In this document: one piece after another, positions 47,174-56,309 of the stretch
Position numbering within the stretch: position 1 is the stretch's first letter
How the letters are laid out: every line of letters starts with the position of its first letter
Assembly: GCF_900163625.1 (NCBI RefSeq)
Contig: NZ_FUIE01000044.1
Coordinates: 1 to 64,000 of the forward strand
Reading direction: 5' to 3'
DNA length: 64,000 bases
Source of the DNA: Brevundimonas diminuta 3F5N
GTDB taxonomy: Bacteria > Pseudomonadota > Alphaproteobacteria > Caulobacterales > Caulobacteraceae
Position numbers and translations under genes: made by a program
Notes under the pieces: model-generated
The model's input: the letters and a program-made list of their open reading frames with translations, nothing else
Databases searched by the model: none
What the model was told of the DNA's origin: nothing

Positions 47174-47931
47174 CCCTTTCGCCTGAGAACATCGAACGGT
47201 TCGGTCCTGATCCGCGCGAGCGGTTCGCCGCCAATCTGGCGCTGGTTCATCGCCGCATCGCCGCCGCCTGCGAACAGGTCGGGCGGCCGATCGACAGCGT
47301 GCGCCTGTTGCCGATCACCAAGACGGTTCCGGCCGAGATCCTGCGCCTGGCCTGGGCGGCGGGCGTCACCGACTTCGGCGAGAACAAGCTGCAGGAGGCT
47401 CGCGACAAGGCCGAGGCCATGGCCGACCTGTCGATACGTTGGCACGTCGTCGGCCACCTTCAGTCGAACAAGGTCAAATACCTGACCCGTCTGGCGGACG
47501 AGTTTCATGCGCTGGACAGCCTCAAGCTGGCAGAGGTGCTGGACAAGCGGCTGGAGACCGACGGCCGCGACATGAACGTCTATGTCCAGGTCAACACCTC
47601 GGGCGAGGAGAGCAAGTTCGGCCTGCACCCCGACGACGCGCTCGACTTCATCGAACGGCTGGAAGCCTTCCCCCGGCTGAAGCCGCAGGGGCTGATGACG
47701 CTGGCCATATTCAGTGACGATGCGGATCGGGTGCGGCCCTGCTTCACCCTGCTGCGATCCCTGCGCGACAAGGCCGAGCGCATCGATGCGCGCATCACCG
47801 GCCTGTCGATGGGCATGACCGGCGACTACGAACTGGCGGTGCGCGAAGGCGCGACCGTGGTGCGCGTCGGCCAGGCCATCTTCGGCCCGCGCCCGACGCC
47901 GAACGCCCACTACTGGCCCGGTCTGGCCTGA
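47170..47931 (+). CDS. PLP homeostasis protein, YggS/PLPBP family
   Basis: A 253-residue PLP-binding protein without known enzyme activity that holds free PLP and affects amino-acid balance. Lysine in LLPITKTVPAEI is the PLP site; FGENKLQEARDK, WHVVGHLQSNKVKYL and LSMGMTGDYELAVREG are family marks. The usual ...VSK... reads ITK here. The GTG at 47170 sits in the alr stop (GTGA), so the pair is translationally coupled, a link also known from other bacteria. Confidence 0.93.
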   Translation: MTLSPENIERFGPDPRERFAANLALVHRRIAAACEQVGRPIDSVRLLPITKTVPAEILRLAWAAGVTDFGENKLQEARDKAEAMADLSIRWHVVGHLQSNKVKYLTRLADEFHALDSLKLAEVLDKRLETDGRDMNVYVQVNTSGEESKFGLHPDDALDFIERLEAFPRLKPQGLMTLAIFSDDADRVRPCFTLLRSLRDKAERIDARITGLSMGMTGDYELAVREGATVVRVGQAIFGPRPTPNAHYWPGLA

Positions 47932-47974
47932 CCCCAGACCGACCTGATCACCATTCCCTCCCCGGAGTAACCGC

Positions 47975-49132
47975 GTGACAATTCCCTTTATCGATCTTCT
48001 CAGCCAGCGCCGCCGCATCGGCGCGACCATCGACGCCGCCCTGATGGAGGTCGCCGCCAGCGGCCAGTACATCATGGGTCCGGCGGTCGGCGCCTTGGAA
48101 CAGGCCCTGTGCGACTTCGGCCAGGCGCCCCACACCCTGTCCTGCTCCAACGGGACGGATGCGCTGGTGCTGCTGATGATGGCGTGGAACGTGGGGCCGG
48201 GCGACGCCGTCTTCTGCCCCGCCTTCACCTTCGCCGCCACGGCCGAGGTGGTCGCGTTGGCGGGCGCCACGCCCGTCTTCATCGACATCCGCCCCGACAC
48301 CTGGACGATCGACCCCGACCATCTGCGCGCCGCCGTCGAGGCGGTCGAGCGCGAGGGCGTGCTGAAGCCCCGCGCCGTCATCGCCGTGGACCTGTTCGGC
48401 CAGCCCGCCGACTATCCCGCCCTGTCGCAGATCGCACAGAAACATGGGCTGAAACTGATCGCGGATTCGGCGCAGGGCTTCGGCTGCACCCTGAACGGCC
48501 AGCACCCGATCCACTGGGCCGACGCCACGACGCTGAGCTTCTTCCCGGCCAAGCCGCTGGGCGCCTACGGCGACGGCGGGGCAGTGCTGCTGAAGGACGA
48601 GGCGCTGATGGATCAGCTCGTTTCCCTGCGCGTCCACGGACAGGCGACGGCGGCGGATGCGGCGGCGCAGGGCTTCACCCACGACCCGAAATACCTGAAC
48701 CCGCGCTTGGGCATGAACGGGCGGCTGGACACGCTGCAGGCCGTCGTCCTGCTGGAGAAGCTGAAGATCTTCCCGGACGAGATCGAGCGCCGCAACCGCA
48801 TCGCCGACCGCTATGTGCGGGGGCTGGCCGGTCATGTGGCGGCGACGCCGGTGGTCATTCCAGGCGGCCGTTCGGTCTGGGCCCAGTTCACCGTCGAGCA
48901 TGACGACCGCGACGCCCTGGCCGCCCATCTGAAGACGCAGGGCGTGCCGACCGCCGTCTATTATCCGATCCCGCTGCACCGCCAGCCCGCCTATCGCCAG
49001 CACCCGGTCGGCCCCGGCGGTCTGGCCGTGACCGAGGCCAAGGCGGAACGGGTCATCAGCCTGCCGATGAGCGCCTATCTGGACGAAGCCGTGCAGGACC
49101 GGGTGATCGCCGCCGTTGCTAGCTTCGGCTGA
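47975..49132 (+). CDS. DegT/DnrJ/EryC1 family sugar aminotransferase
   Basis: A 385-residue PLP aminotransferase that puts an amino group on a nucleotide-linked keto sugar. SNGTDALVLLM binds the cofactor phosphate, IADSAQGFG the ring, and the lysine is in SFFPAKPLGAYGDGG. The closest general likeness is to WbpE/WecE-type enzymes of surface polysaccharide synthesis. No other sugar genes are next to it, so the product is unknown. GTG start with CCGGAG 5-10 bases before it. Confidence 0.9.
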   Translation: MTIPFIDLLSQRRRIGATIDAALMEVAASGQYIMGPAVGALEQALCDFGQAPHTLSCSNGTDALVLLMMAWNVGPGDAVFCPAFTFAATAEVVALAGATPVFIDIRPDTWTIDPDHLRAAVEAVEREGVLKPRAVIAVDLFGQPADYPALSQIAQKHGLKLIADSAQGFGCTLNGQHPIHWADATTLSFFPAKPLGAYGDGGAVLLKDEALMDQLVSLRVHGQATAADAAAQGFTHDPKYLNPRLGMNGRLDTLQAVVLLEKLKIFPDEIERRNRIADRYVRGLAGHVAATPVVIPGGRSVWAQFTVEHDDRDALAAHLKTQGVPTAVYYPIPLHRQPAYRQHPVGPGGLAVTEAKAERVISLPMSAYLDEAVQDRVIAAVASFG

Positions 49133-49137
49133 GGCTT

Positions 49138-49938
49138 TTAGCCTTCGGTCAGGCGCATCTCGAAGGCGCCCGCCGCCTGGGTCCGCAGCAGAACGGTCTG
49201 GACCCCGGCGGTGGCGCGGGCGGCGGCCTCGACCAGACCCTCGCCGCGCATCAGCCAGCCGGTCAGATAGGCGGTGAACAGATCGCCCGTGCCGCTGGGC
49301 CGGATCGGGATACGGGGGATGGAGGTGCGATGGGCGACGCCGCCCTCGACGGCCACCGTCTCGACCTCGCCCGGCGCAGTGTCGGTCAGGACGCAGCCCG
49401 TCACCACTGTCCGCCCCGTGCCGCGGGCGTTCAGGATGCGCGCCGCCTCGATCACCCCCTCGACCGTATCGGGCCGTTCGCCGACCAGTCGGCCCAGCTC
49501 AAACTGGTTGGGGGTGATGATGTCGGCCATCGGCGTCAGCTCGTCGCGGAACTGTTCGATCAGACCCTCGGCGACGAAGACGCCCAGATCATCGTCGCCG
49601 ATCACCGGGTCGCAGATGTGCAGAAGCGCGGGGTTCTTCGCCTTCCAGCGACGCAGGAAGCCCGCCGTCGCCGCCGCATTGGCGGCCGAGCCCATATAGC
49701 CCGTCACCACCGCCCCGGATGTCATGGGCAGGTCGCGCTCCTCGACCCCCAGCAGCAGGTCGGCGACCAGTTCCGTCTCCAGAATCCGGCCGCGCATTGT
49801 GGGATAGTGCGGGTGATTGGACAAAAGGGTGGTCGGCACCGCCGCCACCTCCAGTCCCATGGCCTGCATCGGCTGGACCGCCGCGCTGTTGCCGACGTGG
49901 CCGTAGACGACCTGGCTCTGAATCGAGATGACCCGCAC
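49138..49938 (-). CDS. pdxY: Pyridoxal kinase
   Basis: Salvages pyridoxal to PLP. The 266-residue ribokinase-fold protein has ISIQSQVVYGHVGNSAA at the N-terminus, DPVIGDDD, TPNQFELGRLVG and the catalytic RPSGTGDLFTAYL (the GTGD anion hole with the base Asp). It lies 17 bases behind glyA and is probably in one message with it and the thioredoxin-like gene. Confidence 0.94.
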   Translation of the reverse strand: MRVISIQSQVVYGHVGNSAAVQPMQAMGLEVAAVPTTLLSNHPHYPTMRGRILETELVADLLLGVEERDLPMTSGAVVTGYMGSAANAAATAGFLRRWKAKNPALLHICDPVIGDDDLGVFVAEGLIEQFRDELTPMADIITPNQFELGRLVGERPDTVEGVIEAARILNARGTGRTVVTGCVLTDTAPGEVETVAVEGGVAHRTSIPRIPIRPSGTGDLFTAYLTGWLMRGEGLVEAAARATAGVQTVLLRTQAAGAFEMRLTEG

Positions 49939-49955
49939 GCGCGTTCGGAACCTCC

Positions 49956-51224
49956 TTAAGCGGGCGTCAGCGCCGGTCCGGCGATCGGCCAGGCCCGCGT
50001 CAGTTCTCTTCCCTGCGCCTTCACCGCCGCGCTGTCGAGATCGCCGTCGCGCAGCCCCTTGAGGATGGTCAGGATCATGCCGCCGACCGTGCGGAACGCC
50101 TCGGCGTCGAACCCGCGCGAGGTCGAGGACGGCGAGCCCAGCCGCAGCCCCGACGTCACCATGGGCGAGGCCGTGTCATAAGGGACCGAGTTCTTGTTGG
50201 CGATCAGGCCGTGATCCTCCAGCGCCTCGACCGCCGCCTTGCCGGTCAGGCCGAAGGGGCGCAGGTCGACCAGCACCAGATGGCAGTCCGTCCCGCCCGA
50301 GACGAGGCGCAAGCCTCCGTCAGCCAGCGTCTGGCCCAGCGCGCGGGCGTTCTCGATCACCGCCCTGGAGTATTCGACGAAGTCCGGTTGCAGCGCCTCG
50401 TGGAAGGCCGCCGCCTTGCCGGCGATGACGTGCATCAGCGGCCCGCCCTGCGTGCCGGGGAAGACCGCCTTGTCGATGCGCCGCGCCAGTTCCGGGTCGT
50501 TGCACAGGATCAGGCCGCCGCGCGGGCCGCGCAGGGTCTTGTGCGTGGTCGAGGTGGTGACATGGGCGTGCGGCGTCGGATTGGGATAGAGGCCCGCCGC
50601 GATCAGCCCGGCGTAGTGGGCCACGTCGGCCACCAAGTATGCGCCGACCCTGTCTGCGATCTGGCGCATCCGGGCGAAGTCGATACGGCGCGGATAGGCC
50701 GAGCCGCCCGCATAGATCAGACGCGGCCGGTCCTGAAGGACGCGCTGCTCCATGTCGTCATAGTCGATCAGGTCGTCGTCTTCGCGCACCCGATAGGCGC
50801 TGACCTCGAACCACTGGCCCGACAGGCTGACGGGCGAGCCGTGCGTCAGGTGGCCGCCGCAGGCCAGGTCCAGCCCCATGATGCGGTCGCCCGGCTTGAT
50901 CAGGGCGAACAGCACGGCCAGGTTGGCGTTGACGCCCGAATGCGGCTGGACGTTGGCGTAGGCCGTGTCGAACAGGGTGCAGGCGCGCTCGATGGCCAGT
51001 TTCTCGGCGATGTCGACCGCCTCGCACCCGCCGTAGTAGCGACGGCCCGGATAGCCCTCGGCGTATTTGTTGGTCAGGACGGAGCCTTGCGCCTGGCGCA
51101 CGGCGGCGCTGACGATGTTCTCGGAGGCGATCAGCTCAATACTGTCCTGCTGACGTTTCTGCTCCAGAGCCAGAGCATGAGCCAGTTCCGGGTCCAGAGC
51201 CCGTGTCGCCAGATCGAAAACCAT
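49956..51224 (-). CDS. glyA: Serine hydroxymethyltransferase (divergent paralog)
   Basis: A 422-residue PLP enzyme that moves a one-carbon unit between serine and glycine with tetrahydrofolate. [27 protein letters not shown] and the lysine in [14 protein letters not shown] are intact. Some near-invariant positions differ: [10 protein letters not shown] for [19 protein letters not shown] for VDMAHFAG, and GSPSSTSRG for GTPA-TRG. It may be a second copy with shifted substrate use, such as 2-methylserine. The ATG at 51224 fits the family; GGAG precedes it. Confidence 0.88.
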   Translation of the reverse strand: MVFDLATRALDPELAHALALEQKRQQDSIELIASENIVSAAVRQAQGSVLTNKYAEGYPGRRYYGGCEAVDIAEKLAIERACTLFDTAYANVQPHSGVNANLAVLFALIKPGDRIMGLDLACGGHLTHGSPVSLSGQWFEVSAYRVREDDDLIDYDDMEQRVLQDRPRLIYAGGSAYPRRIDFARMRQIADRVGAYLVADVAHYAGLIAAGLYPNPTPHAHVTTSTTHKTLRGPRGGLILCNDPELARRIDKAVFPGTQGGPLMHVIAGKAAAFHEALQPDFVEYSRAVIENARALGQTLADGGLRLVSGGTDCHLVLVDLRPFGLTGKAAVEALEDHGLIANKNSVPYDTASPMVTSGLRLGSPSSTSRGFDAEAFRTVGGMILTILKGLRDGDLDSAAVKAQGRELTRAWPIAGPALTPA

Positions 51225-51250
51225 GTCGTCTCCGTCATTCCAGTGAAAGA

Positions 51251-51319
51251 CGGCGGGTCGGCCGGTGAGGAGGAGGGTCGCCGACCCGCCGAGCGGCTGG
51301 CTTCGGGGGACTGAAGCCA
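51251..51319 (-). promoter_or_regulatory. glyA leader with two strong stems
   Basis: The 107 bases between the thioredoxin-like stop and glyA fold into two hairpins: TGGCTTC/GAAGCCA (51298-51319, eight-base loop) and CCGACCCGCCG/CGGCGGGTCGG (51251-51291, a perfect 11-bp stem with a 19-base loop). The second ends 26 bases before the ATG. They could be an attenuator, a riboswitch-like leader or a DNA operator; no known class is recognised. Confidence 0.4.
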
Positions 51320-51331
51320 GGCCGAAGAGCG

Positions 51332-51568
51332 TCAACGCAGGGCCGAAAGGTCCGCGCCGTGATTGATGTGATAGACGGCGCCGCCCATGACGATGGCCGG
51401 AACCGACTGCACGCCGGCGGCCTCGGCTTCAGCCAGGCGCTGCGGCGTCTCGCCCAGGTGAACCACCTCGACCTCATAGGCCGCCGGGTTCAGCGCGCCG
51501 ACGAAGCGCTGCTCGGCGTCGACGCAGACCGTGCAGCCTGCGTGATAGAAAACGGCTTTCTCGGCCAT
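51332..51568 (-). CDS. Small thioredoxin-fold protein
   Basis: A 78-residue protein with a redox CxxC in [14 protein letters not shown] at the N-terminus and a cis-proline context in [11 protein letters not shown], so a glutaredoxin/thioredoxin-like fold without extra domains. The C-terminus reads [13 protein letters not shown]. The start at 51568 is chosen because the open frame before it runs through the divergent promoter. It is first in the unit with glyA and pdxY; its partner is unknown. Confidence 0.8.
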   Translation of the reverse strand: MAEKAVFYHAGCTVCVDAEQRFVGALNPAAYEVEVVHLGETPQRLAEAEAAGVQSVPAIVMGGAVYHINHGADLSALR

Positions 51569-51630
51569 GACACTATCCCTTGTTTCTGATCCCGCAGCGG
51601 TGTTGCTGCCTGGGAGTGCGCGTGGGATAC

Positions 51631-51683
51631 CCGGCCTATCGGCACCGTCAGAAGAGCCGCTTTCCTGAAACTTGATAGGCCGG
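51631..51683. promoter_or_regulatory. Candidate MocR operator, 10-bp inverted repeat with 33-base spacer
   Basis: CCGGCCTATC (51631-51640) and GATAGGCCGG (51674-51683) are perfect inverted copies, 43 bases centre to centre, about four helical turns, in the region between the thioredoxin-like gene and the second MocR gene. The right half lies just before the MocR ATG. Spacing suits a dimer or looped binding by the regulator. Confidence 0.55.
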
Positions 51684-51686
51684 ATT

Positions 51687-53141
51687 ATGGGGCGCAGCGC
51701 CGTCGTCATTGAACTGATCGAAGACGCCGCCCGGCCCCTGTTCATCAATCTGGCGGGGTCGGTCATCCGCGAGATCGAGCGCGGGCGGCTGAAGCCCGGC
51801 GACCGCCTGCCCGGCACCCGCGCCCTTGCCGGCGCCCTGGGCGTTCACCGCAACACCGTCGACGCCGCCTATCAGGAACTGGTGCTGCAAGGCTGGCTGA
51901 CGGCCGAGGCGTCGCGCGGCACCTTCGTCGCCCGCGATCTGCCCGATCTGGGCACGCAGAACTGGGGCGTGCGCCCCGCCGCCGCGCGCCTCGCCTCGCC
52001 CCTGTCGCAGGCCCGAGCCGCACCGGCGCCGATGCAGTTTTCGGACGGGGCGCCCGATGCGCGCCTGATGCCGGGGCTGGAGTTGGCCAGGGCCTTCCGG
52101 CGATCGATGACCGCCGCCGAGCTGAAGTCCCTGCCCGGATACGGCGATCCGCGCGGCGCGCCGTCGCTGCGGACGGCGCTGGCCCGCTATCTGTCGACCG
52201 AGCGCGGCCTGACGGTCGGCGCCGACGACATCCTGATCACGCGCGGCAGCCAGATGGCCCTGTTTCTGGCCGCCGCCGTCCTGAACCCCGGCGACGCCAT
52301 CGCGGTCGAGGATCCCGGCTATCCGCTGGCGTGGAAGGCGTTTCGCGCGGCGGGCGCCCGAGTGGTCGGCGCCCCAGTCGATGCGCAGGGGCTGGACGTA
52401 GAGCAGCTGGAGGCCCTGCTGGCGCGCGACCCGACGATCCGCGCCGTCTATGTCACGCCCCACCATCAGTTCCCGACCACGGTGACTCTGGGCGCCGGGC
52501 GGCGTCTGCGCCTGCTGGAGCTGGCGCGTCGCCATGGCCTGATCCTGATCGAGGACGACTATGACCATGAATACCGTTTCGAGGGCCGCCCGGTCCTGCC
52601 GCTGGCCGCCCGCGCCCTGAGCCAGGGGCGCGATCAGGATCGCATCATCCATATCGGCTCGGTGTCCAAGCTGCTGTCGCCCGTAGTCCGCATCGGCTAT
52701 GCGACGGGCGCGCCGGACCTGATCCAGGCCATGACCGCGCGGCGCGAGGCCATCGACCGCCAGGGCGACTTGCCGCTGGAACGGGCGCTGGCCCGGCTGA
52801 TCGATGACGGCGACCTGGGCCGCCACGCCCGCAAGGCGCGCAAGATCTATGAGCAACGCCGCGACCTGCTATGCGCCGAAATCGCCGCCCGGCTGGGCGA
52901 CGCCGTCGCCTTCGACAAACCGGCAGGCGGGCTGGCCCTTTGGCTGCGCGTGAACCCGGACATCGACGCCGCCGCCTGGGCCGCCGAGGCCGAGCGGTCA
53001 GGCCTGATCCTGACGCACGGCGGCCAGCTTCAACTCCAGCCCGGCCACCACGCCAACGCCTTCCGCATCGGTTTCGCCAGCCTGGACGAGACCGAATTGG
53101 CCCGCGCCGTGACGAGGCTGAAAGCGGCGCAACCCCGCTGA
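51687..53141 (+). CDS. MocR/PdxR-like regulator (GntR helix-turn-helix plus aminotransferase domain)
   Basis: A 484-residue regulator of the same class as the one at 44.4 kb. The winged helix is at ~18-85 (RALAGALGVHRNTVDAAYQEL) and the aminotransferase-like part at ~110-480, with the PLP lysine in GSVSKLLSPVVRIGY and EDDYDHEYRF. It is divergent from the unit thioredoxin-like/glyA/pdxY, which makes those genes its likely targets, as pdxY makes its cofactor. The ATG at 51687 is preferred to the TTG at 51672 that overlaps the palindrome. Confidence 0.9.
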   Translation: MGRSAVVIELIEDAARPLFINLAGSVIREIERGRLKPGDRLPGTRALAGALGVHRNTVDAAYQELVLQGWLTAEASRGTFVARDLPDLGTQNWGVRPAAARLASPLSQARAAPAPMQFSDGAPDARLMPGLELARAFRRSMTAAELKSLPGYGDPRGAPSLRTALARYLSTERGLTVGADDILITRGSQMALFLAAAVLNPGDAIAVEDPGYPLAWKAFRAAGARVVGAPVDAQGLDVEQLEALLARDPTIRAVYVTPHHQFPTTVTLGAGRRLRLLELARRHGLILIEDDYDHEYRFEGRPVLPLAARALSQGRDQDRIIHIGSVSKLLSPVVRIGYATGAPDLIQAMTARREAIDRQGDLPLERALARLIDDGDLGRHARKARKIYEQRRDLLCAEIAARLGDAVAFDKPAGGLALWLRVNPDIDAAAWAAEAERSGLILTHGGQLQLQPGHHANAFRIGFASLDETELARAVTRLKAAQPR

Positions 53142-53286
53142 CGTCCTGCGGCTATCCGGTGCTACGTCTGAAACGAACTGGCGTCGACGATGCTCCGGAG
53201 CGACTTCGACGAAAACGAGAACGACTTGCACCCGATCACGCACAAGCGCATGAACCGACCCCGATAAAGCCGCTCGAGAGGTCATT

Positions 53287-53694
53287 GTGTCTGACGTCGA
53301 CAAAACCGCCGCCACCCTGCCCGAGGGCCAGCCCGTCGGCCGCGTCATCGCCATGCCCGCCGACACCAATCCCGAGGGCGACATCTTCGGCGGCTGGCTG
53401 CTGGCGCAGATGGACCTGGCCGGGGCGACCCCGGCGTTCGAGCGCGCAGGCGGCCGCTGCGCCACCGTGGCCCTGGACGGCATGGTCTTCCACCAGCCGG
53501 TCTCGGTCGGCGACGAAGTATCCACCTACGCCAAGATCATCCGCGTCGGCCGCACCTCGATCCGCGTCCACGTCGAAGCGTGGAAACGCGCGCGCGGCCA
53601 GGCCGAGGCCCTGTCGGTCCGCGTGACCGAGGGCGTCTTCACCTATGTGGCCATCGACCAGGAGCGCAAGCCGCGCGAAGTGCCGCCGGCCTGA
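53287..53694 (+). CDS. Acyl-CoA thioesterase, YciA-like hot-dog fold
   Basis: A 135-residue thioesterase. NPEGDIFGGWLLAQMDLAGA carries the catalytic Asp region of the YciA/acyl-CoA hydrolase group, and VFHQPVSVGDEV and VRVTEGVFTYVAID follow the hot-dog strands. It would release free fatty acids from acyl-CoAs. GTG start with GAGAGG ahead. It is a single gene between the MocR gene and def. Confidence 0.92.
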   Translation: MSDVDKTAATLPEGQPVGRVIAMPADTNPEGDIFGGWLLAQMDLAGATPAFERAGGRCATVALDGMVFHQPVSVGDEVSTYAKIIRVGRTSIRVHVEAWKRARGQAEALSVRVTEGVFTYVAIDQERKPREVPPA

Positions 53695-53769
53695 AGGGCG
53701 GTTTGAGAAGTCCGAGCGCTGCAGTCGGTAATTCTTGACGTTCGGGGGCGGCCGCCCTACCTCCCCCGC

Positions 53770-54342
53770 ATGGCCATTCGTCGTATCCTGACTATCGATA
53801 ACGCCGCCGACCTGGCGATCCTGAAGACCGTCGCCGCGCCCGTCGAGGGCGGCGTCACCGACGCCGTGCGCGCCCTCATGGATGACATGCTGGAGACGAT
53901 GTACGACGCGCCGGGCATCGGCCTGGCCGCGCCGCAGATCGGCGAGCTGACCCGCGTGGTCGTCATGGACCTGGGCGACAAGCCGGTCGAGGGCGCGTCT
54001 GACGAACCGCAGACCGAGGAAGAGGCGCTGGAGCGCCGCAACCCGCGCTTCTTCGTCAACCCCGAGATCCTGTGGTCGTCGGAGGAGATGTTCTCCTACG
54101 AGGAGGGCTGCCTGTCGGTGCCGACCTATTACGACGCCGTCGAGCGTCCGGCCCGCGTGCGCGTCCGCTACATGAACTATCAAGGCGAGACGATCGAAGA
54201 AGAGATCGAGGGCCTCTACGCCGTCTGCTTCCAGCACGAGCTGGACCATCTGAACGGCGTCCTGTTCATCGACCACCTGTCGCGCCTGCGCCGCGACCGC
54301 GCGGTCGCCAAGGTCAAGAAACAAGCGAGGATGGCCGCCTGA
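53770..54342 (+). CDS. def: Peptide deformylase
   Basis: Removes the formyl group from new proteins. The 190-residue metalloenzyme has all three motifs: GIGLAAPQ (~51-58), EGCLSVP (~115-121, metal Cys) and QHELDHLNG (~157-165, two metal His and the catalytic Glu). An insert of about 15 acidic residues ([15 protein letters not shown]) sits between the first two motifs. The stop overlaps the next small gene by one base; fmt and truA follow on the same strand. Confidence 0.97.
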   Translation: MAIRRILTIDNAADLAILKTVAAPVEGGVTDAVRALMDDMLETMYDAPGIGLAAPQIGELTRVVVMDLGDKPVEGASDEPQTEEEALERRNPRFFVNPEILWSSEEMFSYEEGCLSVPTYYDAVERPARVRVRYMNYQGETIEEEIEGLYAVCFQHELDHLNGVLFIDHLSRLRRDRAVAKVKKQARMAA

Positions 54343-54557
54343 TGGCTCGCAAGACCCGCATCATCGACCAGCGCGGCCGCCGCCGCCTGACCCGCAATGA
54401 AAAGGTCGGCGTCGCCAGCGTCGCGACCCTGCTGGCCGTCGCCGCCGTCGGCGTGGTGGCCGGTCTGGTCATCGACCGCCTGCTCGATTTCGACGACGCG
54501 CTGGATGCGGGCGGCGAGTGGGACGAAGGCGGCGGCGTCTATACGCGCTGGATGTAA
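54342..54557 (+). CDS. Small single-span membrane protein between def and fmt
   Basis: A 71-residue protein starting in the def stop (TGATG). A basic head (ARKTRIIDQRGRRRLTRNEK) is followed by one hydrophobic helix (VGVASVATLLAVAAVGVVAG, ~23-42) and an acidic, glycine-rich tail ending in TRWM. The arrangement predicts N-terminus inside. The family is not recognised. It is supported by tight coupling with def and by the clean membrane-protein pattern. Confidence 0.7.
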   Translation: MARKTRIIDQRGRRRLTRNEKVGVASVATLLAVAAVGVVAGLVIDRLLDFDDALDAGGEWDEGGGVYTRWM

Positions 54558-54584
54558 TCGGCCTCACGGTCTAAAGGCGTGCCC

Positions 54585-55553
54585 ATGCGCCTAGCCTTCA
54601 TGGGAACCCCCGACTTCGCCGTGCCGTCGCTGGCCGAGCTGATCGCCTCGGGGCACGAGATCGTCGCCGTCTATTCGCAGCCGCCGCGCCCCAAGGGCCG
54701 GGGCCAGAAGCTGACGCCGTCGCCGGTCCACGCCTTCGCCGAGGCCATGGGCCTGCCGGTCTTCACGCCCGAGAGCATGAAGGCGGCCGAGGCCATCGAC
54801 GTCTTCCAGAGCCTTGATCTCGACGCCGCCTGCGTCGTCGCCTACGGCCAGATCCTGAAGCCCGAAGTGTTGGAGGCGCCGCGTCTGGGCTGCTTCAACC
54901 TGCATGGGTCGCTGCTGCCGCGCTGGCGCGGCGCCGCCCCGATCCAGCGCGCCATCATGGCCGGGGACCGCCAGACCGGCGCCCAGATCATGCGGATGAG
55001 CGAGGGCCTGGACGAAGGCGCCATCATCCTGTCCGAACTGATGGACATCCACCCCGACGACACGGCCGCCTCGCTGGGCGACCGCATGGCTCATGTCGGC
55101 GCCGCCCTGTGGCCCCGCGCCCTCGCCGCCATCGAACGCGGCGCCTTCACTGAGACTGAACAGGTCGGCGAGCCGACCTACGCCAAGAAGATCACCTCGG
55201 CCGAGGCTCGTATCGACTGGGCCCGCCCCGCCGCCGAGGTGGACGCCCATATCCGCGGCCTATCGCCCTTCCCCGGCGCCTGGTTCGAGGTCGAGGCTGA
55301 CGGCGAACCGGTGCGCATCAAGGCGCTGATGTCCGTGCTGGCTGAAGGGCAAGGCGCGTCCGGTCAGGTGCTGGACGACGCCCTGACGGTCGCCTGCAGA
55401 ACCGGCGCCGTGCGCCTGACCCGCGTGCAGCGTCCCGGCAAGGCGGCGCAGCCAGCCGACGAGATGCTGAGAGGCTTCCCGGTTCCTGTCGGAACCATTC
55501 TTGATGGGCCGCGGTCAGAAGGCTCCGCCTTCTCGACCCGACGCGGCCTGTAG
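54585..55553 (+). CDS. fmt: Methionyl-tRNA formyltransferase
   Basis: Formylates the initiator Met-tRNA. The 322-residue protein opens with [14 protein letters not shown], has [17 protein letters not shown] (the loop that reads the tRNA), the catalytic [17 protein letters not shown] (Asn, His) and the C-terminal OB-like domain from about residue 205. The ATG at 54585 fits the family and has AAAGG upstream. Confidence 0.97.
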   Translation: MRLAFMGTPDFAVPSLAELIASGHEIVAVYSQPPRPKGRGQKLTPSPVHAFAEAMGLPVFTPESMKAAEAIDVFQSLDLDAACVVAYGQILKPEVLEAPRLGCFNLHGSLLPRWRGAAPIQRAIMAGDRQTGAQIMRMSEGLDEGAIILSELMDIHPDDTAASLGDRMAHVGAALWPRALAAIERGAFTETEQVGEPTYAKKITSAEARIDWARPAAEVDAHIRGLSPFPGAWFEVEADGEPVRIKALMSVLAEGQGASGQVLDDALTVACRTGAVRLTRVQRPGKAAQPADEMLRGFPVPVGTILDGPRSEGSAFSTRRGL

Positions 55554-55559
55554 GGCGCA

Positions 55560-56309
55560 ATGCCCCGGTATCGTTTCACGGTCGAATACGACGGCTCGGC
55601 CTATAACGGCTTTCAGGCCCAGATCGGCCAGCCGACCGTGCAGGGCTCCATCGAGACGGCGATCACCGCCTTCAGCGGCCAGAGCGTGCGCATCGCCGCC
55701 GCCGGGCGCACCGACACGGGCGTCCACGCCACGGGCCAGACCTGCCATGTCGATCTGGAGCGCGACTGGCCCGCGCGCACGGTGATGAACGCGCTGAACG
55801 CCCATCTGATGAATGAGGCGGTGGCGGTGCTGGACTGCACGCCGGTCAGCGACGACTGGCACGCCCGCTTCACCGCCAATGGGCGCAAATACCTGTATCG
55901 GATCCTGAACCGGCCCGGCCGTCCCGCGCTCGACCGGGGCCGGGTCTGGCACGTCAAGAAGCCGCTGGACGCCGAGGCCATGCACGCGGCGGCGCAAGCC
56001 CTGATCGGCCTGCACGACTTCACCACCTTCCGCGACGCCGCCTGTCAGGCGGCCAGCCCGATGCGGACGCTGGACGTGGCCCGCGTCGCTCGTGTCGGGG
56101 AAGAGGTGCATCTGGTGTTCGAGGCGCGCAGCTTCCTGCATCGCCAGGTGCGTTCGATGACCGGAAGCATCACCGAGGTCGGTCTGGGACGCTGGAGCCC
56201 CGCCGACCTCGCCGATGCGCTCGCAGCCAGGGACCGCGCGCGATGCGGCCCGGTGGCGCCGTCAGACGGGCTTTATCTGACCGGCGTCACCTATGAGGCC
56301 GAAGCCTAG
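55560..56309 (+). CDS. truA: tRNA pseudouridine synthase A (positions 38-40)
   Basis: A 249-residue synthase with the catalytic aspartate in AAAGRTDTGVHATGQ (~52), RYRFTVEYDGSAYNGFQ at the start and ARSFLHRQVRSMTG near the end. It modifies the anticodon arm of many tRNAs. It follows fmt by six bases; its stop overlaps that of the convergent DUF937 gene by four bases. Confidence 0.96.
   Translation: MPRYRFTVEYDGSAYNGFQAQIGQPTVQGSIETAITAFSGQSVRIAAAGRTDTGVHATGQTCHVDLERDWPARTVMNALNAHLMNEAVAVLDCTPVSDDWHARFTANGRKYLYRILNRPGRPALDRGRVWHVKKPLDAEAMHAAAQALIGLHDFTTFRDAACQAASPMRTLDVARVARVGEEVHLVFEARSFLHRQVRSMTGSITEVGLGRWSPADLADALAARDRARCGPVAPSDGLYLTGVTYEAEA

Noticed and set aside
51225..51331. Known glycine or SAM riboswitch before glyA
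   Set aside because: None of the conserved core sequences of those classes could be found; only the stems are evident.
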